Origin: JAICMB01 sp035295125
Lineage (GTDB): Bacteria; Acidobacteriota; Terriglobia; Bryobacterales; Bryobacteraceae
Direction of reading: 5' to 3'
Assembly (NCBI GenBank): GCA_035295125.1
Contig: DATGJP010000080.1
Span: 1 to 64,000 of the forward strand
DNA length: 64,000 bases
Shown: positions 8,320 to 16,338 of the stretch, in pieces
Layout: every line of letters begins with the position of its first letter
Position numbering within the stretch: position 1 is the first letter of the stretch
Notes under the pieces: generated by a model
What the model was told of the DNA's origin: nothing
What the model saw: the letters and a program-made list of their open reading frames with translations, nothing else
The model's database searches: none
Made by a program: the position numbers and the translations under genes

Positions 8320-9258
8320 CTAGAAGTCTATATTGCGGAGGAAGGCAGTGCGCGTTAGCCGCCGGTGTAGCGGTGAGCCGGAAGGGATCTTATTATGGAG
8401 GCCGGCGACCATCGTCCTCACGGTCTCGCTTCGTTTGGCACACCATTCGCGGACGACCTCGGCAGCTAGCAACGGAGAGGGCACGCTCCACCACGGCAAG
8501 GTGACGCCACGTTCAGTTTCGACCTGAGCGAAGAGCAGCGGAGGATCGATGCCGGCGAAAAACGCCGACGGCACATCTACTCCGCCGGCGTTGAGTATTA
8601 TTGCTTCGCGGGCGACGTTTGGACCGTTCGATAGCGCTTCCACTATCTCGGAGCGCAGTTCGTCCCAACGCGTCTCTGCATAGGTGTCGCCTGGCGCTGA
8701 AACAATGAAATCGACGGCTCCGTTGAGGCAAGACCACTCTCCCGCCGACGCAACTTCGATCGTGAGTCCCTTTGGATCGCTCAGGTTTTCAACAGAGGGA
8801 GCATTCAGGATGATGGCGACGTCCGCACTGGTTTTGGGGTTAGCGTCCAGGTCGTTGAACAAGGCGCCGACCACACTAACGCTACGGCCTTCGCGCCGCA
8901 GGCGTGAGGTGGAGAGTGCCAGGAGACGGTAAAGGAGCGGTTCCGACCGCCAATCCGCTGCGGCAATGCGAATGGGTGCGCACGAGCCAAGGCGCGTGCG
9001 TATAAGGGGCAGCCACGCGGAGGCAATCAGGTTCTCGACGTTGATGGGGAAGAGAGCCGGGACCGGGCGGCCCAATATGCAGCCGACGGCGGTCTGGCAG
9101 CGGACCGTTGCCAAACATTCGGGGCACGTTTGCAGGTGCGCCGTGAGCGCTTGCCACTCAGCTTGGCCGCAACGCGACCGCTGATACCGTTTCCAGTCGG
9201 CATCCGACGGGTGGACTGGGTCCGCTTCCGTAATGTGCGATGGTTCGTCGCGCGTCAT
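8320..9258 (-). CDS. Protein with an anti-sigma-type zinc-finger motif
   Basis: A 312-residue protein. Residues 41-48 (HLQTCPEC) form the H-x3-C-x2-C motif of zinc-binding anti-sigma (ZAS/zf-HC2) domains, within a short N-terminal helical region (QAEWQALTA before it). The remaining 250 residues are an alpha/beta domain that I do not recognise. They lack the membrane segment that common anti-sigma factors carry, so the protein should be cytoplasmic. The start overlaps the stop of the upstream ketopantoate-reductase-like gene (ATGA). The sigma factor gene follows 150 bp downstream. Sequestration of that sigma factor, relieved by a signal sensed through the large C-terminal domain, is a plausible but untested reading. 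Confidence 0.6.
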   Translation of the reverse strand: MTRDEPSHITEADPVHPSDADWKRYQRSRCGQAEWQALTAHLQTCPECLATVRCQTAVGCILGRPVPALFPINVENLIASAWLPLIRTRLGSCAPIRIAAADWRSEPLLYRLLALSTSRLRREGRSVSVVGALFNDLDANPKTSADVAIILNAPSVENLSDPKGLTIEVASAGEWSCLNGAVDFIVSAPGDTYAETRWDELRSEIVEALSNGPNVAREAIILNAGGVDVPSAFFAGIDPPLLFAQVETERGVTLPWWSVPSPLLAAEVVREWCAKRSETVRTMVAGLHNKIPSGSPLHRRLTRTAFLRNIDF

Positions 9259-10286
9259 GGTTGAACGCGGGGGCCTTCCGCCAGCATAGCGTTATTTGGG
9301 GCAGTGTTCATCGGGGGAGGCTCGACCACTGGGACATATCCGGCCTCAAGACGGCGGATTCGGGAACACACCGCGGCGTTTTCAGGAGTGTCAATCCGGA
9401 GGCGGTCGGCTAATCGAACGATAGCGCCATTGAGGTAGTCAATTTCCGTGGGCCGATGCGCCTGAATGTCTTGCAACATCGAGGTCGTGTGGTCGTGCGT
9501 CTTGGGAACCATGTTCTCGCGGAAGTGCCGGATATAGGAGTCGGCGTCGGCGTGGTGTGTGTCGTAACCGGCGGCGTGCATAACGTCGAACGCCTCTCGA
9601 ATGATCGCCGTCATGAGGCGGCTGGTGGAACTCGTAGCTTGGAGCGCACCGATGGACATCTTGTGAATGGCGCCGAGAGCATTCACCGCGCAATTGAAGA
9701 TCAGCTTGGCCCAAACATCGCGACGTACGTTGTCGATGGCAATCGTTGGGAGTCCCCCTCGTGTGAGTGTTTCGGCCAGCGGAGTAGTGGGCGCCCCTTG
9801 AGCCGTATACAGACCACCGATGCGGACGGGACCAAAATGCACAGTGATTCTGCTGGTGGTCGGCGCCGCCAAGATGAAGCCCGTCATGAACACAGCCGTG
9901 TCAACGCGGTGGGCACCGAATAGGTGTACAAATGCATCAGCAACGCCCCAGCCATTAATGCAGAGAACAATGCGCGTCTGGTCGTTGACCATACGGGGGA
10001 ACACAGACAGTTGGAGGGCCGTCGCAGGCGCCGCGCAAGCTTTCGTGCAAACGAGGATTGAGTCGTAGGGGCCGCCGGACAACTCCGGCGGCGAGGAACA
10101 AACATGTATTTGGCCTCGTGGGATCGTGGCCTGGCCGAGTAGCCCTTCACGTCGCAAGCCGTGGCGCAAGATGGCATCGCGCTTTTCTGGACGGCACAGG
10201 ATGTCGAGTTTGTCTCCCGCTGAGACAATGGCGGTAGCGGTGGCGATGCCGAGCGCGCCGGGTCCAACGAGCAGGTGGCGTTGCAT
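9255..10286 (-). CDS. Ketopantoate reductase-like NADP-dependent protein
   Basis: A 343-residue member of the 2-dehydropantoate 2-reductase (PanE/ApbA) family. It has the dinucleotide loop GPGALG at 8-13, the conserved WAKLIFNCAVNALGAI helix holding the catalytic lysine and the ligand-binding Asn, and the late motif HRPTEIDYLNGAIV. Classical PanE makes pantoate for coenzyme A. Here the gene lies inside a CRISPR locus and overlaps by 4 nt a gene with an anti-sigma-like zinc finger. A housekeeping role is therefore doubtful, and I leave the gene symbol empty. It could have been recruited as an NADP(H)-binding sensor or enzyme of the neighbouring sigma/anti-sigma pair. No strong ribosome-binding site is visible. 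Confidence 0.8.
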   Translation of the reverse strand: MQRHLLVGPGALGIATATAIVSAGDKLDILCRPEKRDAILRHGLRREGLLGQATIPRGQIHVCSSPPELSGGPYDSILVCTKACAAPATALQLSVFPRMVNDQTRIVLCINGWGVADAFVHLFGAHRVDTAVFMTGFILAAPTTSRITVHFGPVRIGGLYTAQGAPTTPLAETLTRGGLPTIAIDNVRRDVWAKLIFNCAVNALGAIHKMSIGALQATSSTSRLMTAIIREAFDVMHAAGYDTHHADADSYIRHFRENMVPKTHDHTTSMLQDIQAHRPTEIDYLNGAIVRLADRLRIDTPENAAVCSRIRRLEAGYVPVVEPPPMNTAPNNAMLAEGPRVQP

Positions 10287-10429
10287 ATCGGAGCAACGCT
10301 GGAGGATAGGAAAGCTGACTCGGTAAGATTATTTGGACTATCGTCGTTCATTACGATGTGTTGCGTGTTGGTTCGAGGCGAACTGGCACAAGCCAACCCG
10401 AATTAGATGCTCCTTGTGGAACGCAGCAT

Positions 10430-13075
10430 CTAAATCGCGACAGTGTTGGCGTTGGCTGAAAGCGATTCGCTCCGATCGAGATCGGCGCAGAGTCTGCGGA
10501 ACTCCTCCGCCGTGAGGTTCCTTGCCCAATCTGCAGCGCGCGGCTTGATCCAGCGACCAAATGGGTATCCACTCGTGGCTGCCTCAGTCTTCAGTGCCTC
10601 GGATGACAGAGCAACGGCGCGTGGGCGATCCCCGTTATCCGCCTCACGGGCAGCTTCGAGCCACAGCGGGAACGAACTTCCGGGGAGGTCAAGGAACCCG
10701 GCCTCGAACCACGGCTCAGCTATTGGCGGTAGAGGAGTGCTTTCAGCATACCTGCGTGCGAAGCGCGAAACCCAATCCGCAAGATAGTGAATCTGACGGG
10801 GTCGATGTCTTGCGGAAGGATTAAGAATACTGCCATGCGCCACGGTGATCGGTATTTGTATTTTCGGTCGCAATCGACAGACGTTATTAACCAATGGGTA
10901 TATCTCGTTTGCACTTAAGGAGAAGATGGTCGCTGGAGATTCTTTCTTTTTGGCCTCAATGCGAAAACGGCTTTCGTAGTCCTGAGCCTTGGCGACGCCA
11001 ACTTCGACCATACGGGTGGCGGCATGGATATGAACCTCTTTCGCCTCGTGCGACCTCGCGATCAGATCGAACAGTGTGGCCTCTAGGGAAGCGGATAATT
11101 GTTGACGGAAGAGGCGTTCACTATCTCCGTCGAGGACGCCGTGTTCAACAGTGCTTGGCCATTTCTCGACGATTGCAATAGCCCGTATCTGAATGTCAAG
11201 CTTTGAGAGAATCTGCTCGATCTTCGATAGAGTCGGATCGCACACATCATTGGGCAAGTGTTTTTCGAGCACTCTGCGCCTTCTGATATCGCTGAGTCCA
11301 TGCTCTACTGAGCTGCCCCAAATGATGCCTTGCTCTAACAACTGATCTGCAAGCGTCGATATCTCAGTCTCGTCAGGGTACGAAAGACAGATGCCGCCGA
11401 CTGCGAAGAACGCACTCTGTTTCGGGTGTGCTGGATCTCCCGATTCGTCGACATATATCTCGACAATCGGGCCAGCGTGCTTGGCGGGCGTTAACGCTTG
11501 GGGGGTGCCGGATAGCAGTACGCAAGCGTCGCGCGCGCGCGCGATACGGCGGGCCTTGTCGACGGCCGCGCGGAATCGCTGTCGCGTTTCATCAATCGTA
11601 GATGTCGAGTACGCATTGGTAAAGCGAGGTTTGTCAAAATCCGTAATGATGGTCGGGTATCCCCGGACGCGGTCATACACTTCCTTGTGGCCCGTGGACG
11701 AGAACAATATGACCGGAGTTTTTGGATTGGCGGCAGCAAGTAAACGCGGGAGAAGAGTGAGAGCGATGTAGTAGGTCTCATTGTCGGCAACAGAGAATTC
11801 ACACTGGGTTACATGCGCAGCGTCTGCCTTGAGCGCCGCGTCGTCGGTGTTGAGACGCGAGGCTATTTCCGCTAACCCCTTCAGGAAAACCTGTTCCTGC
11901 GCTGGTCCCGATTCGCGATAGGCACCGAACAAACGAAGGTCCAGGAAGACGAAATCGTTTTCGCAGGCGTTGGACTCCAAAAGGCCAAGGATCTGATTGC
12001 CGCCATCTCTGTTATCGATTGAGAGCACCCTATCCGTTCCGAGCGCGCGCTTCAGAAAGTTGCTCCAGCCGAGTTCGGCCATGTCGTCAATGAGCAGAAC
12101 TCGCCCCGCGCCGAGCGGAGGGTCGATCCAGGCTGAGGTGTCTGGTTCCAGCGGCGGCACGACGCCAAGTGCGTCGAGCAGGTTTTCAAGCGCACTGCAG
12201 GCGTCCGAATGTGCTATGCCCATATAGCGCAGCAGCACGTGCGGTCCGATCAAATTGGCAATGGCATGCCTGTCACGAGCGTTGTCCACACCTAAGTGGG
12301 ATGCTAGCCAGATCTGTCGCAGGAGCACCGTGTCCGGGACACGATCCCCGTCCATGCTCTTCAACGACGGGCCAACTGCTGCTGCGTCCGCGGTCAGTAC
12401 GACGTTCGGAAGGATTCCCGGCGCCGTTCGCCATAGTGTGATCGCCGGCGCTAAGCCGTATGCGTTGCCGGTGAGATCCAAAATGACAATCTTGGAGCGA
12501 TCGTGCGGATAGCGCATTCGAATAGCCGCAGCCCAGTCGAACGGAGTGAAGTAACGATCGCTTACGACTCCGTTGATGACCGGGTGGGGTGTTGTATCCC
12601 ATATAATAATTACCTTGTCCGAATGCAGTCGATCGAGCCGCCACAATTGTTCGAATTCAAGTGGGTCTGAATAGCGGTGAGTTTCGCCAAGTTGAGCCAG
12701 GGTAGCAACTGTTGCAGACACGGCGTCAGGGTCGATGTCATCGGATGTCTTGATCAGGTGCCACGGGATCTCTCCCGCACTCCGCTCGACAGCAGCGATG
12801 AAGTTGCGATACTCCGGATCTGCGTCGGTGAAGCTTTTCATGAGGCAGCGCGCGTTCCTCAGGGGAAAACGTTTGAAGAGTTTGACGGCGTCGTCACGAT
12901 CGAAGCCACCTCCTGAGACGAATAGGACTGGAGCGCTGTGTTGAATAAGATTGGCCAAGTCGCTATCGCTCTCGATGGCACCGAGGGGATCGCTTTCATG
13001 GATGATGCGGAGATGGCCGGGGCGAAATTGGCAATCCTGTACTTTCGACCAATATTGATAGAGATGAGAGTTCAA
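10430..13075 (-). CDS. Receiver-like domain fused to a DUF3800 domain
   Basis: An 881-residue multidomain protein. Residues 1-310 are an alpha/beta region of no recognised family. Residues 325-485 have the layout of a response-regulator receiver: the acidic pair Asp330-Asp331 (VLLIDDMAELGW), the phospho-acceptor position Asp379 (FVFLDLRLFG), Ser460/Thr461 (VILFSSTG) and Lys482. They carry an insertion of about 60 residues before the Ser/Thr strand. From 538 a DUF3800 domain begins with IEIYVDESGD-type residues Asp543-Glu544 and continues to Asp767 (HYLADWVSRF). DUF3800 proteins have an RNase H-like fold and are common in defence loci. The ATG overlaps the stop of the partner gene (ATGA). Working idea: a phosphorylation- or ligand-gated nuclease. 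Confidence 0.75.
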   Translation of the reverse strand: MNSHLYQYWSKVQDCQFRPGHLRIIHESDPLGAIESDSDLANLIQHSAPVLFVSGGGFDRDDAVKLFKRFPLRNARCLMKSFTDADPEYRNFIAAVERSAGEIPWHLIKTSDDIDPDAVSATVATLAQLGETHRYSDPLEFEQLWRLDRLHSDKVIIIWDTTPHPVINGVVSDRYFTPFDWAAAIRMRYPHDRSKIVILDLTGNAYGLAPAITLWRTAPGILPNVVLTADAAAVGPSLKSMDGDRVPDTVLLRQIWLASHLGVDNARDRHAIANLIGPHVLLRYMGIAHSDACSALENLLDALGVVPPLEPDTSAWIDPPLGAGRVLLIDDMAELGWSNFLKRALGTDRVLSIDNRDGGNQILGLLESNACENDFVFLDLRLFGAYRESGPAQEQVFLKGLAEIASRLNTDDAALKADAAHVTQCEFSVADNETYYIALTLLPRLLAAANPKTPVILFSSTGHKEVYDRVRGYPTIITDFDKPRFTNAYSTSTIDETRQRFRAAVDKARRIARARDACVLLSGTPQALTPAKHAGPIVEIYVDESGDPAHPKQSAFFAVGGICLSYPDETEISTLADQLLEQGIIWGSSVEHGLSDIRRRRVLEKHLPNDVCDPTLSKIEQILSKLDIQIRAIAIVEKWPSTVEHGVLDGDSERLFRQQLSASLEATLFDLIARSHEAKEVHIHAATRMVEVGVAKAQDYESRFRIEAKKKESPATIFSLSANEIYPLVNNVCRLRPKIQIPITVAHGSILNPSARHRPRQIHYLADWVSRFARRYAESTPLPPIAEPWFEAGFLDLPGSSFPLWLEAAREADNGDRPRAVALSSEALKTEAATSGYPFGRWIKPRAADWARNLTAEEFRRLCADLDRSESLSANANTVAI

Positions 13076-14751
13076 TCCAGTCGTGCCTCCAACTCGGTCT
13101 GACTGACGAAGAATTTGCCACCACCCTTTTCAAATCGCCAGATCGCCCCGCCCAAGCTGCCGTCCGGTTCCAGGCTGAGGCGATTTCGAGCATGTTGACA
13201 CTGAATCCTAGCGTTTTCAACGAAATCATGGGTCGCGCCATGACATACAACGAGGAGTGTCCATGTTCTCCCACTTGATTTCGCAGTTGCGGTGATTGTG
13301 GCGCCTGTAAGTTTTTGGAAGTGGAGAACAATATCATATAAACCTGCCAATCCCGAGGGCTTAGCTGTTCCTACAGCCTCAACCGAGCACCGGGGCGAGC
13401 ACATTTCTGCGATCGATTCACAACCCAATTCTGCTTCATTCAACAACAGCGACGCGAGTGCGGCTGTTACGTACAGATCGGGATTGCCGTCGCCAGCCAT
13501 AGGCTTTTCTTCTTTGAAAGGCCTGTGAAACAACGCTCGAAGCAAACCGAATAGCTCGACCGCAACTTTTGAGTCGATATCGATGGTGCGACGCGGAAGC
13601 CAAGTGTTGATTGCGTTCTCAACGAGAGGTGATAGGCCCGTGATTGAGGCGAGTCTACCCTTTACCATCGAGTCAGAAAAGGATGCAAATAGACCGGCGT
13701 CACCATCAGGATATGGTTGTGACGAGTCGCGTGGAACCTGATCGGGACGAGCGTAGCTCAACAATATGCATCCCACCTGCCGCAGATAGTGGAGGTTATT
13801 CTGAGGATTGTCATCTAAGTCTTCTTTTCTCCAGTTGTGCCGGAATTCCCAATCACCGTAATAGATACGTGGATTCTTCCGCCCTTCCGTGCTTGGAAAG
13901 AAGCGCTTTGGGGAACGCCACCGCCGAAGAAGATCAGTTGCGGTGCTCTCGATTCTCTTTCGAAACGGCACTCCGTATTTCCGGTCTGCCTGTTCCAGCG
14001 CATCCATGAACCGTACAGCATCGTTCCTCAGCGCTTCCAAACTCGCTTCCTCCTCGGCGTGGTCGCGCAAAGCAGCACACATGAGAAGGTCCGTGGTGTA
14101 GATAAGAAACTGGCGTAGCGTCGTTCGAACTCTAGGCGCAAGCTCAGGTGGTGACGCAATAACGTGAAGACTGAATATCGGGAAACGGCGCTCGCGCTCT
14201 TGAACGGACCTCCCAAGCACCGGGTGCGTGATCTGCAAGTAACCCGCGGTGGGGCCGGCGACGTCTCCGATGAGGTCAGATAACCAGCCCATCTCCTCCT
14301 CCTCCGATGATTCACCTTCGGAGTGAAGGATTCTTGCGACGCCTGGTACGCAACTCGGTGTAACGACATCTTCTGTCCCGATCCACGAATCAAACCAACT
14401 CTCCTCGTGCCGACTGCCAACCTCCCGAAACAACATCCTAAGGGCGTGTTCAGTCTGTTCGGTCGCACTCACCGCCACAGGGACGAACTGTAAGTCGGAT
14501 AGGGCACTCATCGTGTTCTTTGCAAATAGAGGCCGTGCGTTTTCTGATCTGAGATTAGGGAGTATCGCCGAGAACGCAACGGCGCAAACGCTAACGCGGA
14601 GGCTCTCGTCCAGGCCTCGGATCAGAGAATCAAGCGCGTACTCGATTTCAGCACGCGCCACGAATGGATTCTCGATGATCTTAGCGAGTCCGACCGAGTA
14701 GTGGTCGACTTCAAGCGTAGGGGCTAGAATAGGGGCTGCGGAATCGGTCAT
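13072..14751 (-). CDS. Unknown 559-residue partner of the receiver-DUF3800 protein
   Basis: I chose the ATG at 14751 (MTDSAAPILAP), giving 559 residues. The frame is open to 15003, but that part crosses the 26-bp tandem repeat and the divergent gene. The body is largely helical, with an acidic stretch near residues 145-150 (SEGESSEEEEMGW). The last 90 residues form a mixed alpha/beta part ending in a glycine-rich segment (GSLGGAIWRFEKGGGKFF). That end is faintly like the ATP lid and last strands of a histidine-kinase ATPase, and a kinase would suit a partner with a receiver domain, but I see no clear N box. The gene is co-translated with the receiver-DUF3800 gene (4-nt overlap). No family recognised. 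Confidence 0.7.
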   Translation of the reverse strand: MTDSAAPILAPTLEVDHYSVGLAKIIENPFVARAEIEYALDSLIRGLDESLRVSVCAVAFSAILPNLRSENARPLFAKNTMSALSDLQFVPVAVSATEQTEHALRMLFREVGSRHEESWFDSWIGTEDVVTPSCVPGVARILHSEGESSEEEEMGWLSDLIGDVAGPTAGYLQITHPVLGRSVQERERRFPIFSLHVIASPPELAPRVRTTLRQFLIYTTDLLMCAALRDHAEEEASLEALRNDAVRFMDALEQADRKYGVPFRKRIESTATDLLRRWRSPKRFFPSTEGRKNPRIYYGDWEFRHNWRKEDLDDNPQNNLHYLRQVGCILLSYARPDQVPRDSSQPYPDGDAGLFASFSDSMVKGRLASITGLSPLVENAINTWLPRRTIDIDSKVAVELFGLLRALFHRPFKEEKPMAGDGNPDLYVTAALASLLLNEAELGCESIAEMCSPRCSVEAVGTAKPSGLAGLYDIVLHFQKLTGATITATAKSSGRTWTLLVVCHGATHDFVENARIQCQHARNRLSLEPDGSLGGAIWRFEKGGGKFFVSQTELEARLD

Positions 14752-14907
14752 ATCACGTGGCGAATGAGCATCCAGTGTCTTGCCGATGTGGAGTTCCTCC
14801 ACTCCCTTTCGAAACCAGAAGAGATTATGACAGATTTCCAGAGTTACCGCAGTTTCGCATGAGGGGTACCTGGTGGAAGCTCCGTAATCCCCCAGGATTG
14901 AAAGTGA

Positions 14908-14959
14908 ATATCGAGCTACGTAACGTTTTAGAAATATCGAGCTACGTAACGTTTTAGAA
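14908..14959. repeat. Perfect tandem 26-bp repeat in a divergent promoter region
   Basis: The units 14908-14933 and 14934-14959 are identical over 26 bp. Each holds GCTACGTAACGTTTTAG, with ACGT twice in close succession. They lie between the leftward partner gene (start 14751) and the rightward CARF-nuclease/Cas10 operon (start 14995), 35 bp before the latter. Two abutting copies about two and a half helical turns long look like paired operator sites, or a recent slippage duplication. The identity is seen directly; regulation is inferred. Confidence 0.7.
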
Positions 14960-14994
14960 TATGATTCGTTATTCGACTTAAGCGAGGGTTGACA

Positions 14995-16338
14995 ATGGAT
15001 CACGTCATCATGAGCGTGGGATTGAACGAACTGCCCGTCCTGGTCGCAGCGTATCGCTTGTGCTGCACCAAGTGGAGCGCCCAGAGCGTGTTGCCTCGGT
15101 TTTCAATCCTCTGCTCCGAGGAGTCGGTGGTCGAAGCGCAACGTGTGCGCGCCGCTCTGGAAACGCGACTCAGAGAGGAAGGAATTTCGATACCACTGGA
15201 ATGGCAGCACGTCTTGGTTGACCCGTATCGCCCAAAGAGCGTCAGAGAAGCGGTCTCACAGGTGATTCAGACTGATAGGCACTGGCAGAATGACCGTAAC
15301 TACACCTTTCATCTGCACCACACGGGTGGCACTAGCATCATGGGCGTCCATGCACTCGAGGCGATTGAGGAAGCGCGTGGAAGCGTCCCCTCCAGGTTCA
15401 AGCGCGAGATCACATATTTGTCAGGGCGGGAGAACGTTCTTCGCGATAGCGCCGAGACGATTTTCGCTGGAGGCTTTGATGAGCGTCGTGATTGGCAAAT
15501 GGATATTCGGAAGTTGGCAGGTCTTCATGGCTACAAATTGAATCGAGTCCATCAGCCGTCGGCGAACCTAATCAGCGTCGGATGCGACATGGTCGCGCTG
15601 CTCAAGAACCAGCAGTCGAACCGGCGCTACGCCGAGTGGTTGAGAACGCTGCCGAAAAAACTAGACCGACTTGTTGGTGATAGTTCAGAGCCACGATCGC
15701 TAACATGGGCCGGAATCCCGAGTGGTGACACGACATGGGACGAGATTAGCTCTCGGATCGGGGAAGTATTCCAAAACGATCTAAGGTTCAAACCTGGATG
15801 GCTGGACAAGAGCCCCGGGGGTTGGGTCATTGATAGGTCGGCCCTTGATGCGAATCAACTCCAACGCTTTCGCAAATTCATCCACTATGAGTGCCTTGAA
15901 CTTCTAGCATTCGACGAGTTGCGGCGGGCTCTAAACGAGGTTAAACCTCCGCGGCGAACTGACGTTCACCATTCCGTGGAGCTTAGACGCGGACAGCAAC
16001 GACAGTGCGAAATAGACGTTCTTGCCGTGTGCGGATATGATCTTCTTGCCGTTTCTTGCTCCATGTCAGCGGGCGACAAGCCGAAAGAGAAGGGTTTCGA
16101 AATCATGTATCGGGCCCGCCAAATCGGCGGAACCAACGCGCGAGGAATCGTCGTGTGCGCGGAGGACCCGCGATCGGCGCGCGCCATCCAGGACGAACTC
16201 GAAGACGACATCGGAGGACGAGGGCAAGGCCGTTCTGTGACGATTTGGGGTCGCGATGTCATTGATGACCCTGACCTATTGCGGGAGCGGTTCCGAAATT
16301 ATCTCGCGGACGATATGAAATGGGGATCATTGCCATGA
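14995..16338 (+). CDS. CARF-domain nuclease of the Card1/Can2 (DUF1887) type, altered active site
   Basis: I chose the ATG at 14995, which has GAGGG six bases upstream; a TTG two codons earlier also fits. The 447 residues split into a CARF domain, with HTGGTSIMGVHAL around 109-121, and a C-terminal PD-(D/E)XK domain with Glu339-Ile-Asp341 (CEIDVLAVCGYDLLAVSC). The third catalytic block, usually S-C-K, reads Ser-Cys-Ser at 354-356, so the catalytic lysine is missing from its normal place. A lysine a few residues on (GDKPKEKG) may substitute, or the protein may be a non-cutting sensor. It is the first gene of the effector operon and overlaps cas10 by 4 nt, so it is made with the cyclase that would supply its activator. 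Confidence 0.8.
   Translation: MDHVIMSVGLNELPVLVAAYRLCCTKWSAQSVLPRFSILCSEESVVEAQRVRAALETRLREEGISIPLEWQHVLVDPYRPKSVREAVSQVIQTDRHWQNDRNYTFHLHHTGGTSIMGVHALEAIEEARGSVPSRFKREITYLSGRENVLRDSAETIFAGGFDERRDWQMDIRKLAGLHGYKLNRVHQPSANLISVGCDMVALLKNQQSNRRYAEWLRTLPKKLDRLVGDSSEPRSLTWAGIPSGDTTWDEISSRIGEVFQNDLRFKPGWLDKSPGGWVIDRSALDANQLQRFRKFIHYECLELLAFDELRRALNEVKPPRRTDVHHSVELRRGQQRQCEIDVLAVCGYDLLAVSCSMSAGDKPKEKGFEIMYRARQIGGTNARGIVVCAEDPRSARAIQDELEDDIGGRGQGRSVTIWGRDVIDDPDLLRERFRNYLADDMKWGSLP

Noticed and set aside
9255..10286. Housekeeping panE for pantothenate synthesis
   Set aside because: Family assignment is sound, but the 4-nt coupling to a zinc-finger gene in a CRISPR locus makes a housekeeping role unsafe to state.
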